NCBI GenBank assembly: GCA_016927815.1
Contig: JAFGLY010000204.1
Coordinates: 1 to 43,375, forward strand
Source: Deltaproteobacteria bacterium
GTDB lineage: Bacteria > Myxococcota_A > UBA796 > JAFGLY01
Length of the DNA: 43,375 bases
Reading direction: 5' to 3'
The notes beneath the pieces were generated by a model. That model worked only from the letters and a program-made list of their open reading frames with translations. It was not told the origin of the DNA and made no database searches. Numbering within the stretch: position 1 is the stretch's first letter; the number at the start of each line of letters is the position of its first letter. Shown here in pieces: positions 8,391 through 19,079 of this stretch. Made by a program: the position numbers and the translations under genes.

Positions 8391-8517
8391 CAGGGTGTCC
8401 TGCTCCCTGGGAGGATTGTGGACACGTTGTCACGGCAGCTCCCCCTGGCGAGCGCCCCTGGCCCCCGGGTGGCGATCCGTCGCAAAAGCGCCAGGCGAGG
8501 ATGCGCTCGAAGCCGCA

Positions 8518-8547
8518 TTCGCGCTTCGGCGCGGTTCTTGCTAGGAC
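8518..8547 (+). promoter_or_regulatory. Possible promoter of the 8575 envelope gene
   Basis: TAGGAC at 8542-8547, preceded by TTGC, resembles other -10 boxes here; TTCGCG at 8518-8523 is a poor -35 with an 18-nt spacer. It sits in the 184-nt gap after the ASADH-like gene, in which nothing else was recognised. Confidence 0.3.
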
Positions 8548-8574
8548 ACCAGGGACGTCCTGGAGGACCCCCCG

Positions 8575-10971
8575 ATGATCCGTCCGGTCCTGCCTCTCCT
8601 CGCCTTTCTCCTCGCGACCCCCCGCGTGGTCGGTGCCGTGCCGAGCCGGGTGGCCGCCACGCTGGAGGCCGGCACGTCCATCCCCGACCTGGCCATCACC
8701 CCGGATGGGACCTTCCTGGGCTTCGTGGAGTCGGGCGCGGCCGAGATCTGGATCCTCGACACGCGATCCTGGGACACCACGGCCTATGCGCCCTGCGCCT
8801 CGGGCGATCCGTCCGGCATCACGCTGCGGACGACCGAGAGCGGCCTCCTGGAGGGTTTCGTGGGCTGCGGCGACGGGTCGGTCGCCCACATCGTCACCGC
8901 AGAGGACGGGACCATCGAGATCGCGGATCATGCCTTCCCCATCGGGACGGACCCCGTTCTCGCGGTCGAGAGCGACGACACCTACGTCTACGTGCTGACG
9001 GATCCCAGCAAGGGCAACCTGTGGGTTCACCGCCTCGACCCGGTCTCCTCCACCGTGGATGGGGACGGCTCCTGGCCCTCCACCCTGTCCATGGGCGGCT
9101 TCGAGGACAGCGGCGTCACCGAGGGCTTCCTCTTCCTCATCCACGGCGGTGACAACCTCTCGAAGGTGGACCTGGCCACCGGAAGCGCCTCGATCTCCCA
9201 GGAAAACCTCGGTGGACGGGACATCGTGGACGTCCACGTCCTCTCGGCCAGCGAGGTGTTCTGCGCGGACACCTCGGGGGGCGTGCTCAGGTTCGTCATC
9301 GGGACGAACGACTGGATCATCGTGCTCGACCGCGAAGACGACCTGGAATCCAACACCGCCGTCGGCGTGGACGACGTCTCGAGCGAGGCCTCCATGCTCG
9401 TGTACGACGCCGGGGCAGGCGAGCTGGTGGTGTTCTCCTACGACACCTACAGCGGGAATCCCGGATCCGAGATCCTCAGGTTCCCTGCGGAGGACGTCTC
9501 GGAGTTCGTGTTCGGGGGCGGATACGCCTTTGGTGGCGGCAGCACGGGACTCCTCCAGGTCTTCACGGACCGCCCGTGGGTGGAGGTGCTCGAGGTCTCC
9601 CCGGACAAGGCGCTCCTCGGGGAGGAGGTCGAACTCACGTTCACGTCGGACATGGAGGGCGACTGGGAGATTCGGCGGGGTGGAACGGTAGCCCGCGAGG
9701 GGACCTTGCTGGCGTCGGGGACCGTGACGAAGGCGGGCCAGGAGGTTTCGGCGATGGTGGAGGTGGATGCCTCCTTCGCGGAGGGCGCGAACGACCTGTG
9801 GGTCTTCGTGACCTCGCAATCCGGGACCCTGGGTCACGACCTCGCCACCGTCCTCGTGGACAATCCACCCAGCCGCGTGCATCTGGGCCCCGAGGCCGTC
9901 GGGTTCGGCAATGCCCAGATCACGGTGTCCTTCGACGGCATCCCCGATGCGGACCTGTCCCACTACGTCTTCTACCTCACGACCACGGCCTTCTCGCCGG
10001 AGGACTGGCCCACGGGCGGGCCGGAGTTCGACGGCCCGGACGACCAGGAGGCTCCCTTCGAGGTGTCGGCCGCACCGGGAGCGGCCGTGGTCTACACGAT
10101 CTCCCCACTGACCAACAGCCAGACGTATTACGTGGCGGTCCGTGCCTACGACCAGGGTGGCCAGGAGGGCGAGATGAGCGACGTGCAGAGTGCGACCCCT
10201 CGCAAGACCATCGCGGCCGCGGCCCTGGCGGGCGAGACCGGCGGCTGGTGCGGCACCCGGACCCCCCTGTCCCTCGGGCTCGCACTCGTCGGACTCCTCG
10301 TGGCCCTGTGTCGACGCGCCCGCCCGGCGGTTCTGGGTCTCGCCGCGTGCGCGCTCCTCCTGCCCGAGAGAGCCGAGGCCGGGTTCGCGAGCGTCGAGAT
10401 CCGCTATGGCCCCTACCACCCGGCGTCCGAGGCGGTCCAGACCGTGTACGGGAAGGACGGCCACCAGGTCCTGTGGGTGCAGGGCGGCCCGCGCTGGCAC
10501 TCCTGGATCGGCCTGGACCTGGGGGTCGGCTTCTACCAGGAACTGGCCACCACGGTCTCGGTGGACGCCTCGCACACCCCTTCGTCCGAGCACACCATGC
10601 TCACGGCGTGGCCCTTCCAGGCGGCGCTCACGGGTCGGCTCGACGTCCTGGAGGAGCAGGTGCTGGTGCCCAAGGGGAGCATCGGGCTCGACTACTGGCT
10701 CTGGCGCGAGAACTGGTACGTCAATCCGGACGTCTCGAGCGAGGACGACATCGCCGGCGGGGAACTCGGATGGCACTGGAGCGTCGGGGGCGACCTCCTC
10801 CTCGACGTCCTGGAGCCGTCGCGCGCCTCGGGCCTGGAGGCGCGGACGGGCATCGAGGACACCTACCTCACGGCCGAGTACCGCAAGCAGGTCCTCGGCC
10901 CGTGGGGGGGCGACGGGGTGAGCCTCTTCGACGGCTCCATGGTCACCATCGGCCTGCGTCTCCACTTCTGA
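8575..10971 (+). CDS. Two-part envelope protein: secreted propeller/FnIII-like half with MYXO-CTERM-like tail fused to an outer-membrane barrel
   Basis: A 798-residue protein. Residues 1-21 form a signal peptide (cleavage near VVGA). Residues 22-340 look like a beta-propeller (DLAITPDGTFLGFVES and similar strands), followed by about 200 residues of beta-sandwich ending in an FnIII-like segment (TNSQTYYVAVRAYDQGGQEG). At 553-584 comes a MYXO-CTERM-like sorting tail: GGWCGTR, a hydrophobic stretch, CRRARP. It is followed at once by a second signal-like segment (AVLGLAACALLLPERAEA, cleavage before Gly603) and a 196-residue C-terminal beta-strand region ending in Phe (GLRLHF), resembling the MXAN_2562 barrel family. 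The first half resembles the MXAN_2561 type. An in-frame GTG at 10300 could start the second half separately. Family names are from memory. Confidence 0.7.
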   Translation: MIRPVLPLLAFLLATPRVVGAVPSRVAATLEAGTSIPDLAITPDGTFLGFVESGAAEIWILDTRSWDTTAYAPCASGDPSGITLRTTESGLLEGFVGCGDGSVAHIVTAEDGTIEIADHAFPIGTDPVLAVESDDTYVYVLTDPSKGNLWVHRLDPVSSTVDGDGSWPSTLSMGGFEDSGVTEGFLFLIHGGDNLSKVDLATGSASISQENLGGRDIVDVHVLSASEVFCADTSGGVLRFVIGTNDWIIVLDREDDLESNTAVGVDDVSSEASMLVYDAGAGELVVFSYDTYSGNPGSEILRFPAEDVSEFVFGGGYAFGGGSTGLLQVFTDRPWVEVLEVSPDKALLGEEVELTFTSDMEGDWEIRRGGTVAREGTLLASGTVTKAGQEVSAMVEVDASFAEGANDLWVFVTSQSGTLGHDLATVLVDNPPSRVHLGPEAVGFGNAQITVSFDGIPDADLSHYVFYLTTTAFSPEDWPTGGPEFDGPDDQEAPFEVSAAPGAAVVYTISPLTNSQTYYVAVRAYDQGGQEGEMSDVQSATPRKTIAAAALAGETGGWCGTRTPLSLGLALVGLLVALCRRARPAVLGLAACALLLPERAEAGFASVEIRYGPYHPASEAVQTVYGKDGHQVLWVQGGPRWHSWIGLDLGVGFYQELATTVSVDASHTPSSEHTMLTAWPFQAALTGRLDVLEEQVLVPKGSIGLDYWLWRENWYVNPDVSSEDDIAGGELGWHWSVGGDLLLDVLEPSRASGLEARTGIEDTYLTAEYRKQVLGPWGGDGVSLFDGSMVTIGLRLHF

Positions 10972-10986
10972 GACCACGGGCGCGGG

Positions 10987-11745
10987 ATGCCCACCTGGCG
11001 CCTTCTCCTGGAGTACGACGGCACACTCTACGTCGGGTGGCAGCGGCAGCCACGGGGCACGAGCATCCAGGGACGCATCGAGGCTGCCCTCGCGCAGGTG
11101 CTCGGGGGCGAGGCGGTGGTCGTCCACGGCAGCGGCCGGACCGACGCCGGCGTCCACGCGCTCGGCCAGGTGGCGTCGTTTCGCGCCACCACCGTGAGGA
11201 GCGATCGGGCGATCCGAATGGGGCTCAACAGTCTGCTGCCCCGGGACATCGCCTGCCGGGCGGCCTTTCGGGTCTCGGATGCCTTCGACGCGCTCTCGAC
11301 CCCCCACTCGAAGCGGTATGCCTACCGCATCCTCGACACCGGCGAGCGCTCGCCCTTGAGGGAACGCTTCACCTGGCACACGAGGGGCGTCCTCGACGTG
11401 CCCGCCATGCAGGCGGGCGCCCGGCACCTGGTGGGGAGCTGGGACTTCGAGTCCTTCCGCGCCGGAGGCTGCAGTGCCGCCACCTCGCTCCGCACCGTGC
11501 GGGCCCTGGAGATCTGCCGTGTGGACGACGAGGTCCGCGTGGAGATCGAGGGAGACGGCTTCTTGAGGCACATGGTCCGCATCGTGGTCGGGACCCTGGT
11601 CCAGGTGGGGCAGGGCCGGATCGAACCGGAAGCCGTCGCACGGATCCGCGACGCGCGGGATCGGTCCCTGGCCGGGAGGACGGCCCCTGCGGCCGGGTTG
11701 TGCCTTCTGTGGGTGGACTATGCCGGCGCGGACGCCCCGCTCTAG
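10987..11745 (+). CDS. truA: tRNA pseudouridine(38-40) synthase
   Basis: Converts uridine to pseudouridine at positions 38-40 of the tRNA anticodon arm. The 252-residue protein has the N-terminal strand RLLLEYDGTLYVGWQRQP, the catalytic motif GRTDAGVHALGQ with nucleophile Asp53, SKRYAYRI, and FLRHMVRIVVGTLVQVGQG near the end. It begins 15 nt after the envelope gene and is probably cotranscribed; the ribosome-binding site is weak. It is convergent with the FYDLN gene across about 50 nt holding heptamer repeats. Confidence 0.95.
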   Translation: MPTWRLLLEYDGTLYVGWQRQPRGTSIQGRIEAALAQVLGGEAVVVHGSGRTDAGVHALGQVASFRATTVRSDRAIRMGLNSLLPRDIACRAAFRVSDAFDALSTPHSKRYAYRILDTGERSPLRERFTWHTRGVLDVPAMQAGARHLVGSWDFESFRAGGCSAATSLRTVRALEICRVDDEVRVEIEGDGFLRHMVRIVVGTLVQVGQGRIEPEAVARIRDARDRSLAGRTAPAAGLCLLWVDYAGADAPL

Positions 11746-11771
11746 GACCCCGGGCGCCAGAAAACAGGATT

Positions 11772-11792
11772 CTACAGCCTACAGCCTACAGC
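11772..11792 (+). repeat. Three tandem CTACAGC heptamers
   Basis: CTACAGC is repeated three times without interruption (11772-11792), between the stops of truA and the FYDLN gene. The same unit in the same orientation recurs at 12293-12320 on the other side of that gene. Confidence 0.85.
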
Positions 11793-11795
11793 CTG

Positions 11796-12122
11796 TCATG
11801 CGTCGTCGAAGTCCTCGGAGATCGGTTCCTCGTCCTCGTCGCCCTCGGGGGTTTCCAGGTCCTCGTCCTCGTCGGAGAAGTCCAGGATCTCGTCTTCGTC
11901 GACCAGGTCGGCGTCGTCGTCCGATTCGCCGACCCCGGCCTTGCGGGCCTGGTTCTCGGCCTTGAGCCGCGCCATCGCGGCCGTGCGCGGGTCCACCTTG
12001 GAATCGTCCGTGATGGACACCCCGCACTTGGGGCACCGGATCTCCTCCCGGTTCAGGTCGTAGAAACGGGCGCCACAGACCGGGCACGAATGGCGGCCAC
12101 CGAGGTTCCTCTTGGGGATCAT
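11796..12122 (-). CDS. FYDLN acid domain (TIGR02300-type) zinc-ribbon protein
   Basis: A 108-residue protein with an N-terminal zinc ribbon (HSCPVCGARFYDLN then IRCPKCGVSI, four Cys in two CxxC pairs), the FYDLN signature between them, and a long C-terminal tail of mostly Asp and Glu. Function of the family is not established; the ribbon suggests nucleic-acid or protein binding. The ATG at 12122 is chosen because the protein then starts at the conserved PKRNLGGRHSC and has GGAG 8 nt upstream; a start at 12158 would add 12 residues. It is a single gene on the minus strand between plus-strand neighbours, with heptamer repeats on both sides. Confidence 0.85.
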   Translation of the reverse strand: MIPKRNLGGRHSCPVCGARFYDLNREEIRCPKCGVSITDDSKVDPRTAAMARLKAENQARKAGVGESDDDADLVDEDEILDFSDEDEDLETPEGDEDEEPISEDFDDA

Positions 12123-12226
12123 GCGGAGTCTCCACGGGCTGGGAGCGAGGAGCCCCACCCCCTAATCCCGGGGCCGGCGGGGATCAACGTCGAGACGCGA
12201 GACCCGGAACAAGGAGGCGCGGACAC

Positions 12227-12250
12227 CTCCCTCTCCCAGGGGGAGGGGAG
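12227..12250. repeat. Imperfect hairpin between FYDLN gene and rplM
   Basis: A CTCCCT-type arm (12227-12237) faces a G/A arm (12241-12250) around a 3-nt loop: about nine pairs with one bulge and one G-U. It lies in the 295-nt divergent intergenic region, which otherwise holds the heptamer repeats and the rplM promoter. No T-run follows, so a terminator role is doubtful. Confidence 0.35.
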
Positions 12251-12292
12251 ACGGGGCGGGATGCGAGCCCCACCCGCCCTGCAGCCCAGGGC

Positions 12293-12320
12293 CTGCAGCC
12301 TACAGCCTACAGCCTACAGC
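12293..12320 (+). repeat. Four tandem CTRCAGC heptamers
   Basis: One CTGCAGC (12293-12299) and three CTACAGC (12300-12320) in tandem, running directly into CTAC and the -35 box of the rplM promoter at 12325. Copy-number change here would move sequence just upstream of that promoter. Confidence 0.85.
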
Positions 12321-12324
12321 CTAC

Positions 12325-12353
12325 TTGACATCGCACCACGCTTCCTTTAGAAA
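12325..12353 (+). promoter_or_regulatory. Promoter of rplM-rpsI
   Basis: Consensus -35 TTGACA (12325-12330), 17-nt spacer, -10 TAGAAA (12348-12353). Predicted start near 12360 gives a leader of about 58 nt before the rplM ATG. One of the best sigma-70-type matches in the window. Confidence 0.65.
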
Positions 12354-12417
12354 GGCGGGTCGCCGGAGGGGCCGGCGTGCGCCTCGGCCTCCCGTGTACC
12401 CCGTAGAGGATGCCCCC

Positions 12418-12852
12418 ATGGCCACGTATTCCGCAAAACCGGGTGAGGTTCCGCAGCGCTGGTTCGTCGTGGACGCCGAAGGACAGGTGCTCGGACGGCT
12501 CGCCACCCGCATCGCGCGCGTGCTCCGTGGCAAGCACAAGGTCCAGTTCACGCCCCACGTGGACACGGGCGACTTCGTGATCGTCGTGAACGCCGAAAAG
12601 GTCCTCCTCACGGGCCAGAAGCTGGACCAGAAGCTCTACCACCGCTACAGCGGCCACCCGGGCGGCCTGCGGTCCATCCCCGCCCGACAGGTGCTGGCGA
12701 CGGACCCCGAGCGGGCCATCCGCCAGGCCGTCGAGGGCATGCTGCCCAAGAACCTGCTCTCTCGGAAAATCCGTACCAAGCTCAAAGTCTACGCGGGTGC
12801 GGACCATCCCCACGCCGCCCAGAAGCCCGAGCCGCTTCCCGAGAGCGTGTAG
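12418..12852 (+). CDS. rplM: 50S ribosomal protein L13
   Basis: L13 (uL13) is an early-assembly large-subunit protein. The 144-residue product has [52 protein letters not shown], and [14 protein letters not shown], all in family order and length. ATG 12418 was preferred over upstream in-frame starts because it has AGAGGA upstream and begins a few residues before the conserved core. It precedes rpsI by 8 nt, the universal L13-S9 pair. Confidence 0.96.
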   Translation: MATYSAKPGEVPQRWFVVDAEGQVLGRLATRIARVLRGKHKVQFTPHVDTGDFVIVVNAEKVLLTGQKLDQKLYHRYSGHPGGLRSIPARQVLATDPERAIRQAVEGMLPKNLLSRKIRTKLKVYAGADHPHAAQKPEPLPESV

Positions 12853-12860
12853 AGGAGCCC

Positions 12861-13259
12861 ATGTCCAAGACCCTCGTGCAGTTTTCCGCCACCGGTCGCC
12901 GCAAGTGCGCCACCGCGCGTGTCTTTCTCCGGCCGGGCACCGGCCGCATCACCGTGAACGGACTGGACCTGGACCGCTACTTCGAGCGCGAGACCTCCAA
13001 GATGATCCTGAGGGCGCCCTTGGAGCTCGTGGAGAGCGCGTCGTCCTTCGACGCCATCATCACGGTGGTGGGCGGTGGCAAGTCGGGGCAGGCGGGCGCC
13101 GTCCGCCATGGGCTGGCGCGGGCACTGACGCTCGCCAACCCGGAGTGGCGCGCACCCCTGAAGAAGGCGGGTTTCCTCACCCGGGACGCGCGCATGGTCG
13201 AGCGCAAGAAGTACGGCCGATCGGGCGCGCGCAAGCGGTTCCAGTACTCCAAGCGGTAG
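12861..13259 (+). CDS. rpsI: 30S ribosomal protein S9
   Basis: S9 (uS9) has a C-terminal tail that reaches the P-site tRNA. The 132-residue product contains [50 protein letters not shown], and the conserved basic end [24 protein letters not shown], described here in parts: [16 protein letters not shown] then RFQYSKR. GAGGAG lies 4 nt before ATG 12861. Second gene of the L13-S9 operon. Confidence 0.97.
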   Translation: MSKTLVQFSATGRRKCATARVFLRPGTGRITVNGLDLDRYFERETSKMILRAPLELVESASSFDAIITVVGGGKSGQAGAVRHGLARALTLANPEWRAPLKKAGFLTRDARMVERKKYGRSGARKRFQYSKR

Positions 13260-13344
13260 CCGCCCCCGCACGCACGGGTCCCAGAGGGGACCTCGGGGCG
13301 CCCAGGAGCCCGCAAGGGGACGCGGACGCATGGCGTCCGCCCCG

Positions 13345-13374
13345 TGGCCGGAGCGCCGAGCCCCGCGATAGAGG
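13345..13374 (+). promoter_or_regulatory. Weak possible promoter of kdsB
   Basis: TGGCCG (13345-13350) and TAGAGG (13369-13374) with an 18-nt spacer. The motif GCGATAG around the -10 recurs upstream of cysC (33472) and of the FG-GAP lipoprotein (37677), which is the main reason for listing it. Confidence 0.28.
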
Positions 13375-13400
13375 TTCGCTCACCCCCAGACGGGGTCGAT

Positions 13401-14129
13401 GTGCGCCTGCTCGTCGTCATCCCGGCTCGCATGGGATCCTCCCGCCTGCCGGGCAAGCCGCTCGCGGACCTCGGAGGCCGAGCGCTGGTGGTCCGCGTGC
13501 TGGAACGCGCATGGGCGGTGCCGGGGCGTCCCGACGTCCTCGTGGCCACCGACCACGAGGACGTGGCGGCCGCCGTGCGCGCGGTTGGCGGGCAGGCCGT
13601 GATCACCCGGCCCGATCACCCCTCGGGCACCGACCGCGTGTGGGAGGCGGTGCAGGGCACCAAAGCCGACGTGGTGGTCAACCTGCAGGGCGACGAGCCG
13701 TTCGTGGACCCGGCGCTGGTGGCCCGGGTGGCCCGCGCGGTCCTGGATCCGGGGGCCGAGGTGGCCACCGCGGCCTGCCCGCTCGAACCCACGGACCGAG
13801 ACCGGCCGTCGGTCGTGAAGGTCCTGGTCGACCCGGAGGGCCTGGCCCTGGACTTCTCCCGGCGCTTCGCCCCAGGCCGGACGAACCTGCGTCACCTCGG
13901 GGTCTACGCCTTTTGCAGGGCAGCCCTCGCCCGCTTCGCCGCCCTTGTGCCCTCCCCGAGGGAGCAGGCCGAGCGGCTGGAGGTGCTGCGGCTCCTGGAG
14001 GCGGGCGAGCCGGTGCGCGTGGTCTCGGCCGGCTTCGCCCCGCTATCCATCGATACCCCCGAGGACCTCGTCCTGGCCCGTCGGGTCCTGTCCCACGCCC
14101 CCGGGCAGGTTCACTCCGATCCTCCCTGA
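13401..14129 (+). CDS. kdsB: 3-deoxy-manno-octulosonate cytidylyltransferase (CMP-KDO synthetase)
   Basis: Activates KDO as CMP-KDO for the LPS inner core. The 242-residue protein has the nucleotidyltransferase opening LLVVIPARMGSSRLPGKPL, VVNLQGDEPFVDP, RHLGVYAFCR, and the REQAERLEVLRLLEAG and SIDTPEDL motifs near the C-terminus. GTG 13401 is chosen because the protein then begins directly at the first strand; the frame continues upstream to GTG 13344 but those residues are not family-like. Followed 9 nt later by pyrG. Its presence shows an LPS-bearing Gram-negative envelope. Confidence 0.92.
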   Translation: MRLLVVIPARMGSSRLPGKPLADLGGRALVVRVLERAWAVPGRPDVLVATDHEDVAAAVRAVGGQAVITRPDHPSGTDRVWEAVQGTKADVVVNLQGDEPFVDPALVARVARAVLDPGAEVATAACPLEPTDRDRPSVVKVLVDPEGLALDFSRRFAPGRTNLRHLGVYAFCRAALARFAALVPSPREQAERLEVLRLLEAGEPVRVVSAGFAPLSIDTPEDLVLARRVLSHAPGQVHSDPP

Positions 14130-16260
<2,131 letters not shown>

Positions 16261-16264
<4 letters not shown>

Positions 16265-16974
16265 CGCCCGTGCTGGAGGCTCGCAGCCTGGCGAAGTCCT
16301 TCGGAGCCCGCCGCGTGGTGGACGGCGTGGACCTCGCCGTGGCCAGCGGGGAGGTGGTCGGACTGCTCGGGCCCAACGGCGCCGGAAAGACCACGGTCTT
16401 CCGCCTGGTGGCGGGCCTGCTCGTGGCGGACTCGGGCACCGTCCTGCTCGATGGCGTGGACTTGTCTTCGTGGCCCCTGTGGCGCCGGGCCCGCGCGGGG
16501 CTCGGGTACCTGCCCCAGGTGCCCACCGTGTTCCGGGGCATCACGGTGGCCGCGAACGTCGAGATCGCCCTGGAGGCCCGCGGGGCCTCGCGCGGGGCGG
16601 CCGCGGGCGTCCTCGACGCAGCCGGTCTCGCGCACCTCGCCAGCGCCCGCGCCGAGACCCTCTCGGGCGGCGAGCGCCGGCGCCTGGAGATCGCCCGCTG
16701 CCTGGCCCAGGCCCCTCGCGTGCTGCTGCTCGACGAGCCCTTCGCGGGCCTGGACCCGGTCGCGGTGGCTGACCTCACGTCTCGGATCCGCGCACTGGCC
16801 GCCTCCGGGATGGGCGTCCTGCTCACCGATCACGCCGTTCGGGAGGCGTTCGGATCCTGCGATCGAGTGGTGGTCCTGGACCACGGGATCCTCCGGTGCA
16901 CCGGAGACCCCGCCTCGGTGGCACGGGATCCCCACGTCCGCGCCCGGTACCTCGGTCAGGATTTCCCGTTGTGA
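16261..16974 (+). CDS. lptB: LPS export ABC transporter ATP-binding protein
   Basis: Cytoplasmic ATPase that powers LPS extraction by LptFG. The 237-residue protein has Walker A GPNGAGKTT, Q-loop YLPQVPTVFRGITVAANVE, ABC signature LSGGERRRLEIAR, Walker B VLLLDEPFAGLDPVAV, the H-loop LLTDHAVREAF, and the typical LptB C-terminus YLGQDFPL. GTG 16261 overlaps the LptA-like stop. The order lptA-like, lptB, rpoN, hpf is widely conserved in proteobacteria. Confidence 0.93.
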
Positions 16975-17027
16975 GCGGCTCGAACGTCGGAATGCGCGGC
17001 CCGCCCACCGGGTCTTGCCTCTTGCGC

Positions 17028-17056
17028 CTGCCCCATCGGGCCTGGGGGCCTATAAT
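17028..17056 (+). promoter_or_regulatory. Probable promoter of rpoN
   Basis: A perfect TATAAT at 17051-17056 lies 17 nt after CTGCCC (17028-17033), a partial match to the TTGCCG -35 seen elsewhere. It falls in the 174-nt gap between lptB and rpoN and predicts a leader of about 86 nt. Confidence 0.5.
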
Positions 17057-17148
17057 GGACCTCGTGGTCCGACCTCCCGACCTCTCTCCCTTGCCTCCCG
17101 CCCGCACCCGGCCTCGTCCGGGTCACCCATCCGTTCCGAGGATCCGAC

Positions 17149-18570
17149 ATGCAGCTTGAGCTCAAGCAGAGCCTCAAGCTCACCCAGCAGCTGGTCCTCA
17201 CGCAGCAGGTCCAGCAGGCGATCAAGCTCCTGCAGCTGACCCGCCAGGAGCTGGTCAGCGAGATCCAGACGGAGCTGGTGGAGAACCCCGCCCTGGAGGA
17301 GCTGCCGGAATCCACCCTCGACGAGGTCCAGGAGGTCCGGACCGAGGTCCCCGCCCGAGAGGCCGAGGACGGCGGCCAGGATCCGGCTGAGCGCATCGAC
17401 TGGGAGCGGTTCCTCGAGGGCTACTCGTCCGGTCCCCGGCCCGGGCCCAGCAGCGCCGATTTCGAGGACCTGCCGCCCATCGAGGCCAGCCTCGTCCGTG
17501 CGCCGAGCCTGGCCGACCACCTCTGCTGGCAGATGCACCTGTTGTCCTGCACGGACCTGGAGCGGAGGGCGGCCGAGGTCATCGTCCACAACCTCGACGA
17601 GCGCGGCTACCTCGGGGCCACGATCGAGTCGGTGGCCGAGCAGGCGGGTGTGGACCTGGAGTCCGCCGAGGGCGCCCTGGAGATCGTCCAGTCGCTCGAT
17701 CCCGTGGGCTGTGGATCGCGCGACCTCAAGGAGTGCCTCCGCGTCCAGGCCCGCATCGTGGCGCCCGAGGACCCCCTGCTCGTCCGGATCATCGACCATC
17801 ACCTCGAACACATCGAGCGGCGCAACTACGCGGCCATCGCACGGGAGCTGGACATCGAGGTCGAGGACGCGGTGGAGTACCACCGCATGATCCAGAAGAT
17901 GGAGCCCACGCCCGGCCGGGACTTCTCGGACGTCGAGCACCAGTACATCACGCCCGACATCCACCTCTTCAAGGTGGGCGACGAGTGGCAGATCGTCCTC
18001 AACGAGGACGGCCTCCCGAAGCTTCGCGTGAGCCCGTACTACGAGCGGATCCTGCGCCAGGCCGCCGCCTCCAAGAAGGACCGCGAGTACATCCGGAACC
18101 GCCTGCAGTCGGCCGCATTCCTCATCCAGTCCATCCACCGCCGCCAGCGCACCATCTACCGGGTCACGCACTCCATCCTGGAGCGGCAGAAGGACTTCTT
18201 CGAGCATGGCGTGGACGCGCTGAAGCCGATGGTCCTGCGGGATGTGGCCGAGGACATCGGCGTCCACGAGTCCACGGTCTCCCGCGCCACCACGAACAAG
18301 TACCTCCAGTGCCCCTTCGGCATCTTCGAGCTGAAGTACTTCTTCAACGCGGCCATCAGCCGGATCGGCGGGGGCGACGTCGCCTCGGAGACCGTCAAGG
18401 CACGGATCAAGGGGTACATCGCACGGGAGGACCCCACGGCGCCCCTGTCCGACCAGACCCTCGTGGAGATGCTCCGGGAGGACGGCTTCCAGGTGGCGCG
18501 GCGCACGGTGGCCAAGTACCGGGACGAGCAGGGGATCCTGCCGTCCTCCAGGCGGCGGAGCATGTTCTGA
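17149..18570 (+). CDS. rpoN: RNA polymerase sigma-54 factor
   Basis: Alternative sigma factor needing AAA+ activators; central to development and motility regulation in myxobacteria. The 473-residue protein has the Gln/Leu-rich region I (LELKQSLKLTQQLVLTQQVQ, IKLLQLTRQEL), an acidic linker (about residues 45-110), the core-binding region (DPVGCGSRDLKECLRVQ), the HTH region (LRDVAEDIGVHESTVSRAT) and the RpoN box ARRTVAKYR near the C-terminus. No cognate -24/-12 promoter was seen in the window. Followed 73 nt later by the hibernation factor. Confidence 0.96.
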   Translation: MQLELKQSLKLTQQLVLTQQVQQAIKLLQLTRQELVSEIQTELVENPALEELPESTLDEVQEVRTEVPAREAEDGGQDPAERIDWERFLEGYSSGPRPGPSSADFEDLPPIEASLVRAPSLADHLCWQMHLLSCTDLERRAAEVIVHNLDERGYLGATIESVAEQAGVDLESAEGALEIVQSLDPVGCGSRDLKECLRVQARIVAPEDPLLVRIIDHHLEHIERRNYAAIARELDIEVEDAVEYHRMIQKMEPTPGRDFSDVEHQYITPDIHLFKVGDEWQIVLNEDGLPKLRVSPYYERILRQAAASKKDREYIRNRLQSAAFLIQSIHRRQRTIYRVTHSILERQKDFFEHGVDALKPMVLRDVAEDIGVHESTVSRATTNKYLQCPFGIFELKYFFNAAISRIGGGDVASETVKARIKGYIAREDPTAPLSDQTLVEMLREDGFQVARRTVAKYRDEQGILPSSRRRSMF

Positions 18571-18643
18571 CCTTCCAGGCGTTCCGCCGTCACCCCGGCG
18601 ACCCTCCGGCCGCCGGTCCTTCCACACAAGCCGAGGAGTCGCG

Positions 18644-19042
18644 ATGCGCTTCGAGGTCCAGTTCCGCAACACCGAGCCGACCGAGGCCCTGATCCGGCGC
18701 GCCCAGCGCAAGTTCGAGAAGGTGGTCAAGCATCTTCGCGAACCGGTGGAGGGGCACCTCGTCCTCACGGTGGAGCGGCACCGCCACCGGGCGGAGATCA
18801 ACGTGACGTCAGGCCGGGACACCCTCAAGGTCCAGGAGGAGACCGACGACATGTACGCGACCGTGGACCGTCTCATGCACACGCTGGAGCGCACGGCGAG
18901 ACGACTCAAGGAGCGTCAGCAGGACCGCTGGGCCTCCCAGCCGGGACAGGTGGTGGACGGTTTCACCCTGGCCCAGGCCCTGGCCGAGATCGAGGAGGAG
19001 GGAACCGGCGAGTTCGAGACCACCGAGGAGGAACCCGAGTAG
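18644..19042 (+). CDS. hpf: Ribosome hibernation promoting factor / RaiA family
   Basis: Small protein that binds the 30S decoding region and promotes inactive ribosomes in starvation. The 132-residue product shows the beta-alpha-beta-beta-beta-alpha pattern with FRNTEPTEALIRRAQRKFEK, LTVERHRHRAEINVTSG, and the closing helix DDMYATVDRLMHTLERTARRL. It lacks the long HPF dimerisation domain, and the last 30 residues are acidic (IEEEGTGEFETTEEEPE). GAGGAG precedes ATG 18644. The neighbouring rpoN supports the assignment. Confidence 0.88.
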   Translation: MRFEVQFRNTEPTEALIRRAQRKFEKVVKHLREPVEGHLVLTVERHRHRAEINVTSGRDTLKVQEETDDMYATVDRLMHTLERTARRLKERQQDRWASQPGQVVDGFTLAQALAEIEEEGTGEFETTEEEPE

Positions 19043-19079
19043 CCGCCGGGCCCGCCCGGAGGCGACGGGTTCGAACGGA

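Noticed and set aside
8128-11571. Very long open frame on the minus strand
   Set aside because: It is antisense to well-supported genes (asd-like, envelope protein, truA) and is a by-product of high GC; similar antisense frames occur at 2252-4609 and 25523-27814.
13344-13400. Longer KdsB start at GTG 13344
   Set aside because: The added residues do not match the family, and they overlap the weak promoter candidate.
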